64,000 bases of DNA, taken from contig NW_015961959.1 of the NCBI RefSeq assembly GCF_000497045.1, forward strand, positions 496,001 through 560,000. The letters run 5' to 3'. Position numbers and translations under genes: made by a program. Positions 31,093-41,160 of this stretch are shown piece by piece. Origin of the DNA: Kalmanozyma brasiliensis GHG001. Lineage: Eukaryota > Basidiomycota > Ustilaginomycetes > Ustilaginales. Position 1 is the stretch's first letter, and every line of letters starts with the position of its first letter. The notes under the pieces were generated by a model. That model was given only the letters and a program-made list of their open reading frames with translations, did no database searches and was not told the origin of the DNA.

Positions 31093-33168
31093 CTACCACA
31101 TGCCCGGCGGCGCCTTGTTCTTAGGCCATCTGCTGCCTCCCTTTTTCAGATGATCCCACCACTCCTTCGGCGGCATGTTTGCGCCCTTCGGATCACCTGT
31201 ACCAGTATAGAAGTACCCGCAAAGCTCCTTCTCCTTGCCGTGAATCGCCTTGCAGTGTCGGTTGCAGTCGCGCTTGTTGAGATACATCCGGCCCAGCGTG
31301 ATGCACTCCGGGATGCCGCAGTGCCACTCCCAGTAGCGGATCGGCTCGTGCGTCTTGATGTGCGCCGTGAGGTTGTGTCGCGTCGTGCAGCTTTTATCGC
31401 AGGTGGGGTCGGGGCACGGGGGCTTTTCCTCGGGGGCGACTTTGGGCTTGGCGCGCCGCTTGTTGGGCGCCTTGGTGGCGGCAGCAGCGGCTGGAGATTT
31501 GGCAGCGGCGGGTCGCCTGCCTCGGCGCTTGGGGGCCGGACCGGATGAAACGGGTGCAGGAGCGGTGGTATGGGCCGGCATCGCACCAGCGAGATGGGGG
31601 ATCGCGCTGCCTGAGCTGTGATAGTCCGTGGGGATTGGCGTAGGCGTTGGCGCCGAGACACGGGCGGAGCTGTCCAGCTGCTGATGCTGTTGCTGATGCT
31701 CTAAATGCTGCTGCTGCTGCAAGAAGATCTGGTCGAAGAGGCTGCTGCGGCTCGATGTGGCCTCGATCTCGGACATGATGCGCTCCACCGCAGCTCTACT
31801 CTGCTGGATCTCTCTCTGTCGCTGCTCGAGCGCTTTCTGGTGTGACTTGGCGGCCTGCTGCACCTTGTTCGACGCTTTTGTGGCCGTTGTCTTCGTGGTC
31901 GGTGCCTTCGTAGGTGCTGTGCGCTTGCGTGCGCGAGGAGCCTTAGTCGAGGGGACGACGGGTGTAGTGGGAGGAGGCGCTATGAAACGAGGGGCTACAG
32001 TGGCAATCGACGCGGGAACGTGGGTGTCCCTGGGGCGGAAGGTGTGGTTGAGCCTTTGCTGGGAGATATCATCAAGTCCGACTTGAAGTCCGACTTGAGT
32101 GAACCCGGACGCCGCGACGAGACGGTCGGCTGTGTTGAGCAAGGGGACTGACAGGCTTTGGTGTCCGAAGTTGTGGTCGGGGATCCAGCCGAGGTCGTGA
32201 GGAATCATTTGGTGAAGAGGCTGGAAGGTGGGGATGAGGGGCTGGATAGTGCTTGCGAATGGCTGCGCGAGGGTGTGAGCTGGAAGCGCGAAGGGGTTGC
32301 TGGCATGCACTCCAGCATCGACTGCAGAGAACACGTTGGCTGCGTCGAACATGCGCGTGTCCACGCTCGAGGTGTTACTTCCTGTCGACTGCGAGCTGCC
32401 TCTAGACATAGCTGGAGTACTCGACGACCCGTCGACGGTCAACGGGCTCGACAGGTAAAGAGGCGAGCCTTCGGCCTTGATCGCCTGCTCGCGGGACTCG
32501 CCAGTGGAGGGAAGCGAATTGACTCCATTCTCGAGCGCAATGGTGGACCCGTTCAAGTAGGTCATGTCGAACGGATCACGACCGACGACCTCATTCATCA
32601 GACCCAACGAGTCAGGGATCAAAGCTGACTCATTGGCCCGGAGAGGCGCAGTCACAAAGCCTTCAGACGACCACGGGTTCTGTACGGGAAAATGGCCATT
32701 GATCAACGTATCGAAGTTTGCGGGGTCGCTGAACAGTTCCTCGAAGCCTCCTGGGGTCGTCTCGACGCTGAAGGTGCCACTGAGCGATAAGTCGGTCGCG
32801 AACGTTGACGGGTGCTCCGGCATGTAGGCATAGCTCGTTTGGATCTCGTCGATATTGAACGGATCGCGAGCCGTGCCGGTAGAATCATGAGCTAGATGAG
32901 GCCACTGACTGGGAACCGTCAGCGGCGTGGCGAGGACATTGTGGTAACCATCGGACGTAGGCTGCTGGGAGGACGGCGGCGCGTCGAGCGAAGCTACCCC
33001 GGGAGCATGATCAACGGCTGCCGAGGGCGGATGGTTGAGACGGTCCACCGCCTTCGCGACCAGGCTCGGCTCGGACGCGTTGCCAACGTGCGGGGAAGCG
33101 ACCGGGGGAAAAGAGGAGGTATCATGGGGTGGAGTGCTCCAGGGAGAGAACTCGAGGTAAGAAAACAT
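31093..33168 (-). CDS. C2H2-type zinc-finger protein, probable transcription regulator
   Basis: Intronless, 691 residues from the ATG at 33168; the frame is open another 80 codons upstream, so a longer form starting near 33408 cannot be excluded. The first 450 residues are Ser/Thr/Pro-rich without domains. Residues about 470-560 are Ala/Lys-rich with Gln runs (QQQQHLEHQQQHQQL) typical of a coiled or activation segment. Near the C-terminus are AT-hook-like basic motifs (KRRGRRP) and two zinc-finger-like units, C-x4-C-x12-H-x3-H and a wider second one (HCGIPEC ... HCKAIH). It ends GYFYTGTGD and a W-rich tail. I do not recognise an orthologue of known function. Confidence 0.75.
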   Translation of the reverse strand: MFSYLEFSPWSTPPHDTSSFPPVASPHVGNASEPSLVAKAVDRLNHPPSAAVDHAPGVASLDAPPSSQQPTSDGYHNVLATPLTVPSQWPHLAHDSTGTARDPFNIDEIQTSYAYMPEHPSTFATDLSLSGTFSVETTPGGFEELFSDPANFDTLINGHFPVQNPWSSEGFVTAPLRANESALIPDSLGLMNEVVGRDPFDMTYLNGSTIALENGVNSLPSTGESREQAIKAEGSPLYLSSPLTVDGSSSTPAMSRGSSQSTGSNTSSVDTRMFDAANVFSAVDAGVHASNPFALPAHTLAQPFASTIQPLIPTFQPLHQMIPHDLGWIPDHNFGHQSLSVPLLNTADRLVAASGFTQVGLQVGLDDISQQRLNHTFRPRDTHVPASIATVAPRFIAPPPTTPVVPSTKAPRARKRTAPTKAPTTKTTATKASNKVQQAAKSHQKALEQRQREIQQSRAAVERIMSEIEATSSRSSLFDQIFLQQQQHLEHQQQHQQLDSSARVSAPTPTPIPTDYHSSGSAIPHLAGAMPAHTTAPAPVSSGPAPKRRGRRPAAAKSPAAAAATKAPNKRRAKPKVAPEEKPPCPDPTCDKSCTTRHNLTAHIKTHEPIRYWEWHCGIPECITLGRMYLNKRDCNRHCKAIHGKEKELCGYFYTGTGDPKGANMPPKEWWDHLKKGGSRWPKNKAPPGMW

Positions 33169-33657
33169 AGGTGAAGATACAGCGGATTGCAGGGGGAGCT
33201 CAGCTTCCAGCCTGCGAGGGTGGATTCCAGGAGCTTGGAATGGGGAAAGGAGAGTGGGAAGGAGTGTTGAAAAGATCGTTGGATTGAGTCTTGAGGTTTC
33301 GGCGGTGAAAGAAGTGCTTTCAGTGGTGAAAGAGAGCTCTTGATCAGACCCTTTTATGCGTAGCGACGTCCACCCAAATCGAATCCACCTTTCGACTCGG
33401 CACTTCACCTGCCAAGTACCCGAGTCACGCTCATTCGGGTAGCCCTTCGGGGCACAGACCTGCTGTGTTGAGCGAGAACTCCGTGCGACTCAGCCGAATC
33501 AAAGGGACAACTTCTCCTCTGCGTGTGATCTCAGAGTGTTTACACGGATGCAGATGAAGGCGTACGTCACAAGCGATTGGATCTGTGACATTTGCAGAGC
33601 TACTCGTGCCGATTATTGACGTGTTAAGGTTCGACTACGTCAGCCCACGGGGCTGAA

Positions 33658-34197
33658 ATGCGTCGGCTGTGTTCGGCCGGGCCTGCGACCTGTTCTGGCT
33701 CAAGTCACATCGAGATTGAACGGGGCCTTATGCTCCCGTTCAATTTCGAGCTGACATCAATCGGACAGCACCTGCTTCGATTGACGTCGGGAAGCGGAAC
33801 TTTCTCGCTGCTTCCCGTTGAAGTCGGTGCCGAGCATGGCAAGACGGCGGATGACGGTGTCTCTTCGAGACTAACGAGCGTGTTAGGCTTCTTCCCAACT
33901 TCTCTTCTTCTTTCTGTGAGACTAACGAAGGCATCAGGCTTCCTCCTTGTCCCATCAGTCCGGTCGGCCACAGCTTTGGAGCAACTGCCAACCTCTGAGA
34001 GCTGCGAACGTGTCTTCAGCTCTTTGTTCTCTGCCCAAATGCTAATCAATGAAACGCGGATGTTGCAAGGAGCCAGCTTGACAACGGTGAGCTTGAATCC
34101 TCGGCTAGTGTTCTTCAAGCTCTCCTTTGACGTCCCACTCAACCTTGCCGTGAAAGCCTACCACGTTTGCAGCCTGCCGAATGCGGCAGCTTCATAA
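33658..34197 (+). CDS. Hypothetical ORF (uncertain)
   Basis: 179 codons from a true ATG. The segment LPTSESCERVFSSL (about residues 114-127) resembles the P-x-S-x-x-x-E-R-x-F-S block of hAT transposase dimerisation domains. The rest does not show it, and the frame on the opposite strand is also open. Two imperfect copies of GAGACTAACGA...GGCTTC, about 48 bases apart, lie inside. It could be a transposon remnant or chance. Confidence 0.2.
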   Translation: MRRLCSAGPATCSGSSHIEIERGLMLPFNFELTSIGQHLLRLTSGSGTFSLLPVEVGAEHGKTADDGVSSRLTSVLGFFPTSLLLSVRLTKASGFLLVPSVRSATALEQLPTSESCERVFSSLFSAQMLINETRMLQGASLTTVSLNPRLVFFKLSFDVPLNLAVKAYHVCSLPNAAAS

Positions 34198-34694
34198 GTG
34201 ATAGCGCGTAGTGCAGGCGCCACCCGCTGAGCACATTCCTCGAAGTATAACCTTATCCCTACCTTGCCGGTCGACTACGCCCACACAAGGGGTTGCATGA
34301 ACGCAACCTATCTTCCCAAAAAGCATTGCATCGTGACTCGAGCGAGGCGAACAAGGTTGCATGAGTCACACTGTTGATACTGGGTGAGATATTCAGCAAT
34401 CAGCCGAAGCTTGATGTTTGGGATCCCTTAGGTGGAGCTAGCGGACTCGCTTGACTCGTGTGGTGTAAACAAGCATCACGTTTGACAGGTCATTGTTGGC
34501 CAGCTTGACAGCTCGCGGAACGGAGCTAGCAGGTGGCCTGCCGACAACTTCTCGAACGGACCACAGGCTGTCGTACAGTTTCCCGCACACATCATCTGTC
34601 AAGCCCACAATCACCCACACGTTCAAATGCACAATCGCCCAGAACATTTTTTGTGCGTCAAGAACAATGCTTGTGAAACTAGCAAGTGCCCAGA

Positions 34695-34800
34695 GGGACA
34701 AATGTCAACCGACAAACGTAGACAACAGACAACCGACAAACTTCCAAATCGACAAACGTCCAGATTGACAAGCGTCCGTTCAAAATCGACAATCGTCGGT
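34695..34800. repeat. Degenerate tandem CGACAAACGT-type repeat
   Basis: Seven or so imperfect copies of GACAAACGT/CGACAA spaced 8-17 bases apart, in a locally A-rich patch. Confidence 0.6.
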
Positions 34801-35070
34801 CGAAAGCTGCATCTAGCCGAGCTGTGCTCCCACTCTTCATCTTCTCATCCGTCGGAAAGAATCCTCCCACTTCTCGCCAACACGCTCGCACAACTCCGTT
34901 GATCGTTTGACCCAGAATCGATTTGCCAAGAGGTTCCGAGTCAAATCGTTGCGCAGCCTTGGGAGAGCAACGTGCACCTCTTGGAGTCCTTGGAACAGTC
35001 TTTGGAAAGCCTTGGGGCAACTTTGATCTCGGCACAACCCCGGGGCTTCCTGCCGAGCTCCCCTGCAAGT

Positions 35071-35150
35071 CACAGTCTTGGGCACTCCTTGCAAGCTCTC
35101 CCTGCACAGTCTTGGGCACTCCTGGCAAGCTCCCTGCACAGTCTTGAAAC
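35071..35150. repeat. Short minisatellite, 32-34-nt units
   Basis: Two near-identical units starting CACAGTCTTGGGCACTCCT (35071-35104 and 35105-35136) are followed by a partial third. More diverged copies of the CTTGG/GCAAGCTC elements reach back to about 34985. Confidence 0.7.
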
Positions 35151-35286
35151 GTCTGGCATTGCGCCACCTCTGAGCGTCACCTCTTAGTGTCACCTCTTGG
35201 CACAGAGTCGTGGACAAAGGGCCATTCACCAACAACCAAACTCGGAACCCCCTGACAATGCACCGATGTGGAAGCCGACAGTGCTG

Positions 35287-36756
35287 CTACTTGGTCGTCC
35301 TGCCTTCGAGAATGTCCAGCGCCTGTCTGAGCTGAATCCTGGCCGTTTCGAGATCCTCAAAATCGACGGCGCTCGCTGCTCCTTTGGCGAGCTTCTGAAC
35401 GCGTGATGAGAGCTTTGCGTCGAGCGATTCGGGGAAGACCGTTGGCGGTGCGACTGGTGGAGGCGGAGCGACTGGTTGAGGCGGTACGAGGGCGGTCGGG
35501 ATTATCGGGCGCGGCGCGGTCGGCTGCGGCTGTGCCGCGAACGAGGGCGGAGCAGGCGGAGCAGAAGGGAAAGCACCGCCGCCCAGGTGTGCGCCAGGCG
35601 TCGTTGGCAGGCTCGGTGCGGTGGGCGAGCGCGGTGGATCGATGCGTTCGATTGCTGGATGGCTGCCGCTGAGCCCACCGCTGCCGGTCGTGGGAAGTCG
35701 GTCCATGGGTACAGACGGCAGTGTCGACGTCGCACCCGAGTCTCCCGGCTCATCCGTCGGAGCAGATGCACCCCAAAAAGATGCGGGTGCAGCTCCCGGT
35801 CCACCCGAAGCTTCCAACCCAGGACTCGAGCCAAGCATGTGGTCGTGCGCACTGATGGGCGGTGCATCAAGACCGCCCCTTTGTGGTGGAGTGGGAAGCG
35901 GGCGTCCAGGACTCGAGCCAGTGAAGCTCGTCGACCGTGGAAGCTCCGTGGAAGAGCTTCGTGATAGTTTGTCGGCCGTGGGCTTGCTGCCGCTCCTCCA
36001 CATCTCGTCGCCGTCCACAGAAGCGTTGTCGAGCGGATGAGGCTCTGCATGTACGCTTGGTGGGATCTGCAAGGCTTTGTTGTCGCTCGTTGAGCTTGCT
36101 CCTCGAGCCAGCTCCGGCGTATTTGCCGTTGCACCTTCCTGTGGAGCTGCAGTGGTCAACTTGGCCATCTCTCTCGCCAGATACTCTGCCTCCTCCTTGC
36201 TGTCCGTCGCTGGTCCCATCGCGGTCTCGAGCTTCGCCTCTTCCTCCTTTGCATCGCCTCCTGCCGGTCCCGCTGTGGGCTTTCTCCCCTCCTTGAACGC
36301 CTTTGCAATGTCGGCTGCTTTCCACTTGGCATACTTGATCTTCTCCGCCGTCTCGGGCTCGAGGGTGCCAAAGATCTTGAGCAGCTCCAAGAAGTGACTC
36401 GCAGCCAGGAACTTTCGTGGAGTTTGCCTCGTCGCCTTGCCGGCACGGTCCTCGTTGTCGGCGCCGACGAATACCTTGAGCGCAAAGTTCTCCACGTAGG
36501 CTGCGCTGGCAGCGTCGTTGGTGACAGCGTCGTTGTCGGCGAGTTTGGCCTTGAGCGATTCCAGCGTATCCATGAGCGTTAGCAGGTACATCTTGGCGGC
36601 TGTATCGGTGGTGGGCGAGGAAATGCCGAGCTGAGCGGCGTAGTAGCAGCACCAGTAGGCGATGACGGCATCAGCGGTGCGAAGCTCGTTAGCGCGCTGC
36701 ACGAAGGGGAGCACCGTCTTGAGCTCCGGCGGCGGATTGGGAAGCGGCTCGTCCAT
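35287..36756 (-). CDS. VTA1: Vta1/LIP5-type activator of the ESCRT ATPase Vps4
   Basis: Positive regulator of Vps4 in multivesicular-body sorting. Intronless, 489 residues from MDEPLPNPPPELK at 36756; the frame extends 90 codons upstream but the family starts here. Residues about 9-165 form the tandem MIT-like region that binds ESCRT-III (PFVQRANELRTADAVIAYWC, then the conserved NDA and FLELLKIFG blocks). A long Pro/Ser/Ala-rich linker follows. The last 50 residues (LSSRVQKLAKGAASAVDFED, then the LRQALDILEG helix) are the SBP-box-type domain that dimerises and binds Vps4. The linker is longer than in yeast Vta1 (330 residues). All domains appear intact. Confidence 0.93.
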   Translation of the reverse strand: MDEPLPNPPPELKTVLPFVQRANELRTADAVIAYWCCYYAAQLGISSPTTDTAAKMYLLTLMDTLESLKAKLADNDAVTNDAASAAYVENFALKVFVGADNEDRAGKATRQTPRKFLAASHFLELLKIFGTLEPETAEKIKYAKWKAADIAKAFKEGRKPTAGPAGGDAKEEEAKLETAMGPATDSKEEAEYLAREMAKLTTAAPQEGATANTPELARGASSTSDNKALQIPPSVHAEPHPLDNASVDGDEMWRSGSKPTADKLSRSSSTELPRSTSFTGSSPGRPLPTPPQRGGLDAPPISAHDHMLGSSPGLEASGGPGAAPASFWGASAPTDEPGDSGATSTLPSVPMDRLPTTGSGGLSGSHPAIERIDPPRSPTAPSLPTTPGAHLGGGAFPSAPPAPPSFAAQPQPTAPRPIIPTALVPPQPVAPPPPVAPPTVFPESLDAKLSSRVQKLAKGAASAVDFEDLETARIQLRQALDILEGRTTK

Positions 36757-37215
36757 CTTGCTGCAATACGAATGACCAAAGGTGCTCGAGGCGATCTGTT
36801 TGATGTTCGATCCGATGATGCTGCGGATGGAAAGGATAGCCGGAACTGCATGAGTGACGCGAAGTGTGTGTGTGCAATTCGAGGCTGCAGCTGGACAGTG
36901 CACGCGTCTGTTGCTCTCGACTCGGCCCAAAATTAGTTCGGCTATGCCAGCTGCGAGACCCTGAATCGCTTTCTTCCTCGACCAACACCTACCACCGTTC
37001 ACGGACTCGCCCAACATCAATGGCACAGCTTATACATCTGCGGATTTGTCTGTGCAATGCTGTGTGTTTCAGCGCACATTCGCCCTCCCTCAATCTCATT
37101 CGAGCTCAAGCGCCTAGGTTTGGTGACAACAAATCGAATTCTGATAGAGGTACAAGGGTCCACATGAAAAGATAGCAACAGGGGAGCAACATCGAAAGGG
37201 TGGGGATGGGTGAGA
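36757..37215. promoter_or_regulatory. VTA1 upstream region / MCM4 3' flank
   Basis: About 460 bases between two minus-strand genes; the first 270 bases are the open extension of the VTA1 frame. No element was recognised. Confidence 0.45.
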
Positions 37216-40200
37216 CTAGGAGCTGATGCGGCGCACCGTCTTGCGTTCGCGTTCGCCGGCAGTCTTGACGATGCCCTCGCTCTCGAGCGTCCTTACGAGC
37301 TCATAGAGTTCGTTGGGATCGACAGCGCCGGACGACTGGTCGTTGAGGGCCTTTGCCAGGTCGGTGTACCTGACGGCCTTGGTGGGTTGAGTGCCCGACG
37401 GGCCCGAGGGCGAGGTGGCGCGGGTGGAGGAGAGGCTTCCCATCTCATCGAGGAGCTGGAGGAACTCTCGGCGCAGATCACCCGCGAGCTTGCGCTGGTG
37501 GTACGATCGACCTGTGTTGATGAGATCCAAGTCGATGAGGCCGGTGCGCGGGTCGGTGGCTGAGGACTTGGCTGCCTCGCGGATGAGTCGCGCCGCTTCC
37601 TCGACATCGTCCACGATGACCTCGTCGGCGAATCGCATCCGAGCATGGGCTTCCGAGAGACGGATCATGGACTCCAGCTGTCGGGTGGTGGCGGTGATGC
37701 GGCGCTCGGCATTGCGCGGGTCTTCACCAACCTTGCGCAGCTCGACGTAGCGCGCTGCCAACGCGTCACCCGCCTCCTTGGTGAGGATCGGCGAGATGCG
37801 ATTCCTCGCGTAGGAGATGTACGCAGTCAACGTCTCGATTGGCAGCACATCCTTGCCGCCCGTATCCGGCTTGTCCTCGAGATACAAGCTGACCAGATGG
37901 CGGGCGAGGCGTCGATCGTTCGCCTCATCGATCTTGTCCAGCACGAGGTAGACCAGGTCGAATCGACTGATGAGCGTTGGCGGCAGATCGATGTTCTTGG
38001 TGATGGGCAGGTTGATGTTGTACCTCGAGCCGGTTGGGTTGGCGGCGGCGAGGATGGACGCACGCGCGTTGAGGGTCGTGATGATGCCCGCTTTGGCAAT
38101 GCTCAGCGTCTGCTGCTCCATCACTTCGTGCAAAACACTTCGGGTGGCTTCCGACATCTTGTCGAACTCGTCGATGCAGCAGACACCGCCGTCGGAGAGA
38201 ACGAGCGCGCCAGACTCGAGGACCAGCTGCTTGGTGTCCGGATCACGCGTGACGTAGGCAGTGAGACCGACAGCCGAAGAGCCCTTGCCCGAGGCGTAGA
38301 CTCCACGTGGGGCGATCTTGTGCACGTACTGCAGGATCTGCGATTTGGCGATACCAGGATCACCGACCATGAGCACGTTGATGTCACCACGGTAGCGAGG
38401 ACCACCACCGCCACCACCCGTGCTGATCGTCTTGTTGGTACCACCGAAGAGCTGGAGCAGAATGCCCTTCTTGACGTCGTCCATCTCGTAGATGCTTGGC
38501 GCCAGACTGCGCGAGAGCACCTCGTAGACGTCGTTCCGACTCGCGATGGTGCGCAGCTTGTCCTCGAGGTCCTGGCTGCGAGGCTCGTCGGTGTCGAAGT
38601 CGCTTGGCACCTCGACGTCTTCGTCGTCCTCCTCGCCGCCAACGCCTACGGCCTGGGCGCCGGGACCGGCCGCCTGTTCCGCAGCATCGCGCGTCGAAAG
38701 GTCGACACCGAGCCGCTTACCGTTGGTGCGCTTGATGTGGAGGATGTCAACAAACGTCTTGTAGAGACTCTTGAGACTACGTTGGCGCGGGTTGACGCGG
38801 ACGGGAGTGCTGCGGAAGATGCCCGTGATCTCGACTCGATCGCCTGGCTTGGAGACGTCTACCAGCTCGTCGTATGCACACATACTGACCGTGTGGGGCG
38901 TCTGACCGTCCGGAACCACATCCGGGGTCTCCTGGATGCGCACCACCTGTCGATCCGAGAACTCGCATCGGTTGTGGATGAGCGACATGGAGCCCTGCAG
39001 GTTGCACACCGGTCGCGGGCATCGGTCGGGCTCGGCAATGCGACCGCGGTCGATCTCCACAGGTACGGTGTGGTTGCAGACGAGACATCGGAAGAAAGCC
39101 TGCTTCATCTCGGGGATGATGGGTGTAGCGCGAATAACGAGACCGCGCACCGTGACGAGCTTGTCAATGTCGGACGGGTTGAGATCGCGCATGTTGATCG
39201 CCTCGGCACCGTAAGGGCGCACCTTGTAGAGCTTGGTCTCCATAAGCTCGATCTCGGCGAGACCCATGTCGCCGCCCATGCCGTCGCGCCCCTCCTTCTG
39301 GTCCTCGTAGGCCATCTCGAGCATCTCATCCTTCAGAACCTGGTCCATGATGGGCACCATCTCCTGCGGATAGCGGATGAGTTGCATCTTGAGCCGCTTC
39401 GACGGTGGGTAAGCCTCGAGATCCGAGATGCGCAGATTGAGGTTGGTCTGGTCGGTGATGCGCATGCGACGCAGGTAGCCTTCGTAGACGAGGCGCTCGC
39501 CTTCGGCGGGGTTGCCGGTAGCAGCGGGGGAAAGGGGCTCGCCGAGCTTCTTGGCGTGTGCCCAACGGTACTTGAGACGGAAGCCGCGAAGGAAGGAACG
39601 GAACATCTCCATGGTCTCGCCGATCGACACGTTGGTGCCCCAAATGACCTTGGACACGCCGTCCTGGCCCGGGGCAGCAGCGTCGCTGGAGACGCCCTGC
39701 TGTGAGAAGCTCAACGCATCGCTATGACCGTCGGCGGTAGGCTGACTGCCACCAAAAACAGAAGAGGCACGGGTGGGTGCACCATCGCCTTGGCTGGCGC
39801 TGTCGATACCGTTGTTGATACGGTTTCTCCTCGAGAACGATGGCGAGGAGAGGGCAACGGAAGAGTGGATCTCTCCACGACGCTGGTGGCGAGGGGTGGT
39901 GCCGCCAGAGCTGGGAAAGAAGAGGGGCTCGTCGAGACGGCTGATGCCGCTGCTGCTGGAGGGCAGACGGTTCTCTGCATTCTGACTGCGTCGTGCGGCA
40001 GCAAGAGGTGTCCTCTGGCCCCTTGAGGATCGAGCTGACGGCGATGATGTTGGGAAGTGCAATGGAGATGAAGCTGCGTAGAGAAAACGGAAAGGGTATG
40101 AGTTAACAACGTCTAAGCTGTGATAGTGCTGGGCTGCTTAAGAAAGACTCACCTCCTAGCGAGCTCTGTGGCGCCCTGACGCTGGACGCCTGGCTTTTGA

Positions 40201-40339
40201 GGGGACTGCTGGAAGGGAAAGCGAGTGGCGACGAAGCGCCCGCTGTGTTCCTGTTGGAGAGTGATGCTGGGGCGAGAGGCGTTCGCTGGTCTGCGTCGCG
40301 CATCTCGGCGTCACTGGGTGGACCGCCGGGGGTCGACAT
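37216..40339 (-). CDS. MCM4: MCM4 subunit of the replicative helicase (Cdc54/Cdc21)
   Basis: Two exons (40339-40153 and 40073-37216; 1,014 residues) separated by a 79-nt intron with donor GTGAGT and acceptor CTACGCAG. The first exon encodes a Ser/Pro-rich N-terminus with several S/T-P sites, typical of the MCM4 regulatory tail. The N-terminal domain has the C4 zinc motif (CLVCNHT ... CPRPVC). The AAA+ core has Walker A GDPGIAKSQ at 633-641, Walker B CCIDEFDKM and Arg finger SRFDLVYLV. MCM4 is distinguished from its paralogues by the block TDQTNLNLRISDLEAYP-S-K and by GGTNK before the Walker region. It works in the Mcm2-7 hexamer at origins and forks. MCB boxes lie 470-520 bases upstream. Confidence 0.96.
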
Positions 40340-41160
40340 TGTGAGAGGGGAGCGGTTGTTCGACCGTGCTTGTTGTGAGGTGTGGAACGTGTGTTCGGAG
40401 ATGACCGCGAGTCCTGAGCTCTTCTATGATGGTGTGATCGTTCCGGTCGAAGCTCGTGTACGAGAGGTATGCTGGGAGTGATGGTGAGGAGACGGCAAGA
40501 CTCGCTTTGCTTGCATCTGTTACAATCTCTTGCGCAGACTGAAAGGAAAGCGCACCCAATACAAAACACAGCGCCCTTGTCCCTCGGCGCACTCGTCGAG
40601 AGAGTGTTGAACTCTTTCCTGCTCAGAGCCTTCTTCTCGTCTGTGCTCTGAGCCTGCCCTTTCGCTCAGACTCTGTGTAAATACTGAGCGCGCCTCCTTC
40701 GTTCTGCTGTTCAAGTGCCCATCCATCCATCCAACGACGGACGACACAGCTGCAGTGCCTCTCTGTTGCTTGCTTGCTTCCATTTTCCACTAGGCTCTCT
40801 CTGAACGCGTCTGGTGCGCTTGGCCTGTTCGACGCGTAAATGAATTCTGCAATTTACGCGACACGTCTTTCTCAGCTCAAGAGTGTTTTGAGTCGCGCTG
40901 GCTGGAGGACGACGCGCCCCGTCCTGTCAGGCGCCAGCCGCTTGCTGCCTTGTGCATGTGTTGACCTCAGAGAGAGGCGCTGCGGTCTTGCACATGCATG
41001 ATGAAGCGCACCAACATGATGCTAAGGTCTGCTATGATTGACCTACTACGAACATGACGATGCGAATGGTACGGAAAAATGATAAGACGAGGCATGCTGG
41101 AAGAGATATGGCTCCAAACTTGTATGCGACAGCATCTGAGTAAGGATTGCCTTGACGACC
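40340..41160. promoter_or_regulatory. MCM4 upstream region / CDC20 3' flank
   Basis: 820 bases between two minus-strand genes. It contains the ACGCGT cluster listed separately. No coding frame was recognised. Confidence 0.5.
40805..40861. promoter_or_regulatory. Cluster of MCB-type sites upstream of MCM4
   Basis: Two perfect ACGCGT palindromes (40805-40810, 40832-40837) and one ACGCGA (40856-40861) lie within 57 bases. ACGCGT is the MluI cell-cycle box bound by MBF in fungi, which drives G1/S expression of MCM and other replication genes. Binding here is inferred from sequence and gene function. Confidence 0.55.

Larger units (their letters stand above)
33169..35286. other. Gene-poor, repeat-bearing region between the zinc-finger gene and VTA1
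   Basis: 2.1 kb with upstream sequence of the zinc-finger gene, a possible plus-strand frame (33658-34197), and two tandemly repeated patches (34695-34800 and 35071-35150). Minus-strand frames of 87-162 codons at 34438-35235 have no recognised family. The mix of repeats and short frames suggests a decayed mobile element, unproven. Confidence 0.4.

Noticed and set aside
33600..33650. GGTTCGACTAC, similar to a tRNA B box.
   Set aside because: No A box at the right distance upstream and no cloverleaf could be drawn.
34438..35235. Minus-strand frames of 87-162 codons.
   Set aside because: They run through the tandem repeats and show no family match; repeats alone keep the frames open.
37645..39705. 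686-codon plus-strand frame opposite MCM4.
   Set aside because: Arises from the codon bias of the well-identified MCM4 on the other strand; composition (E, V, R, D, L) is typical of antisense frames in GC-rich genes.
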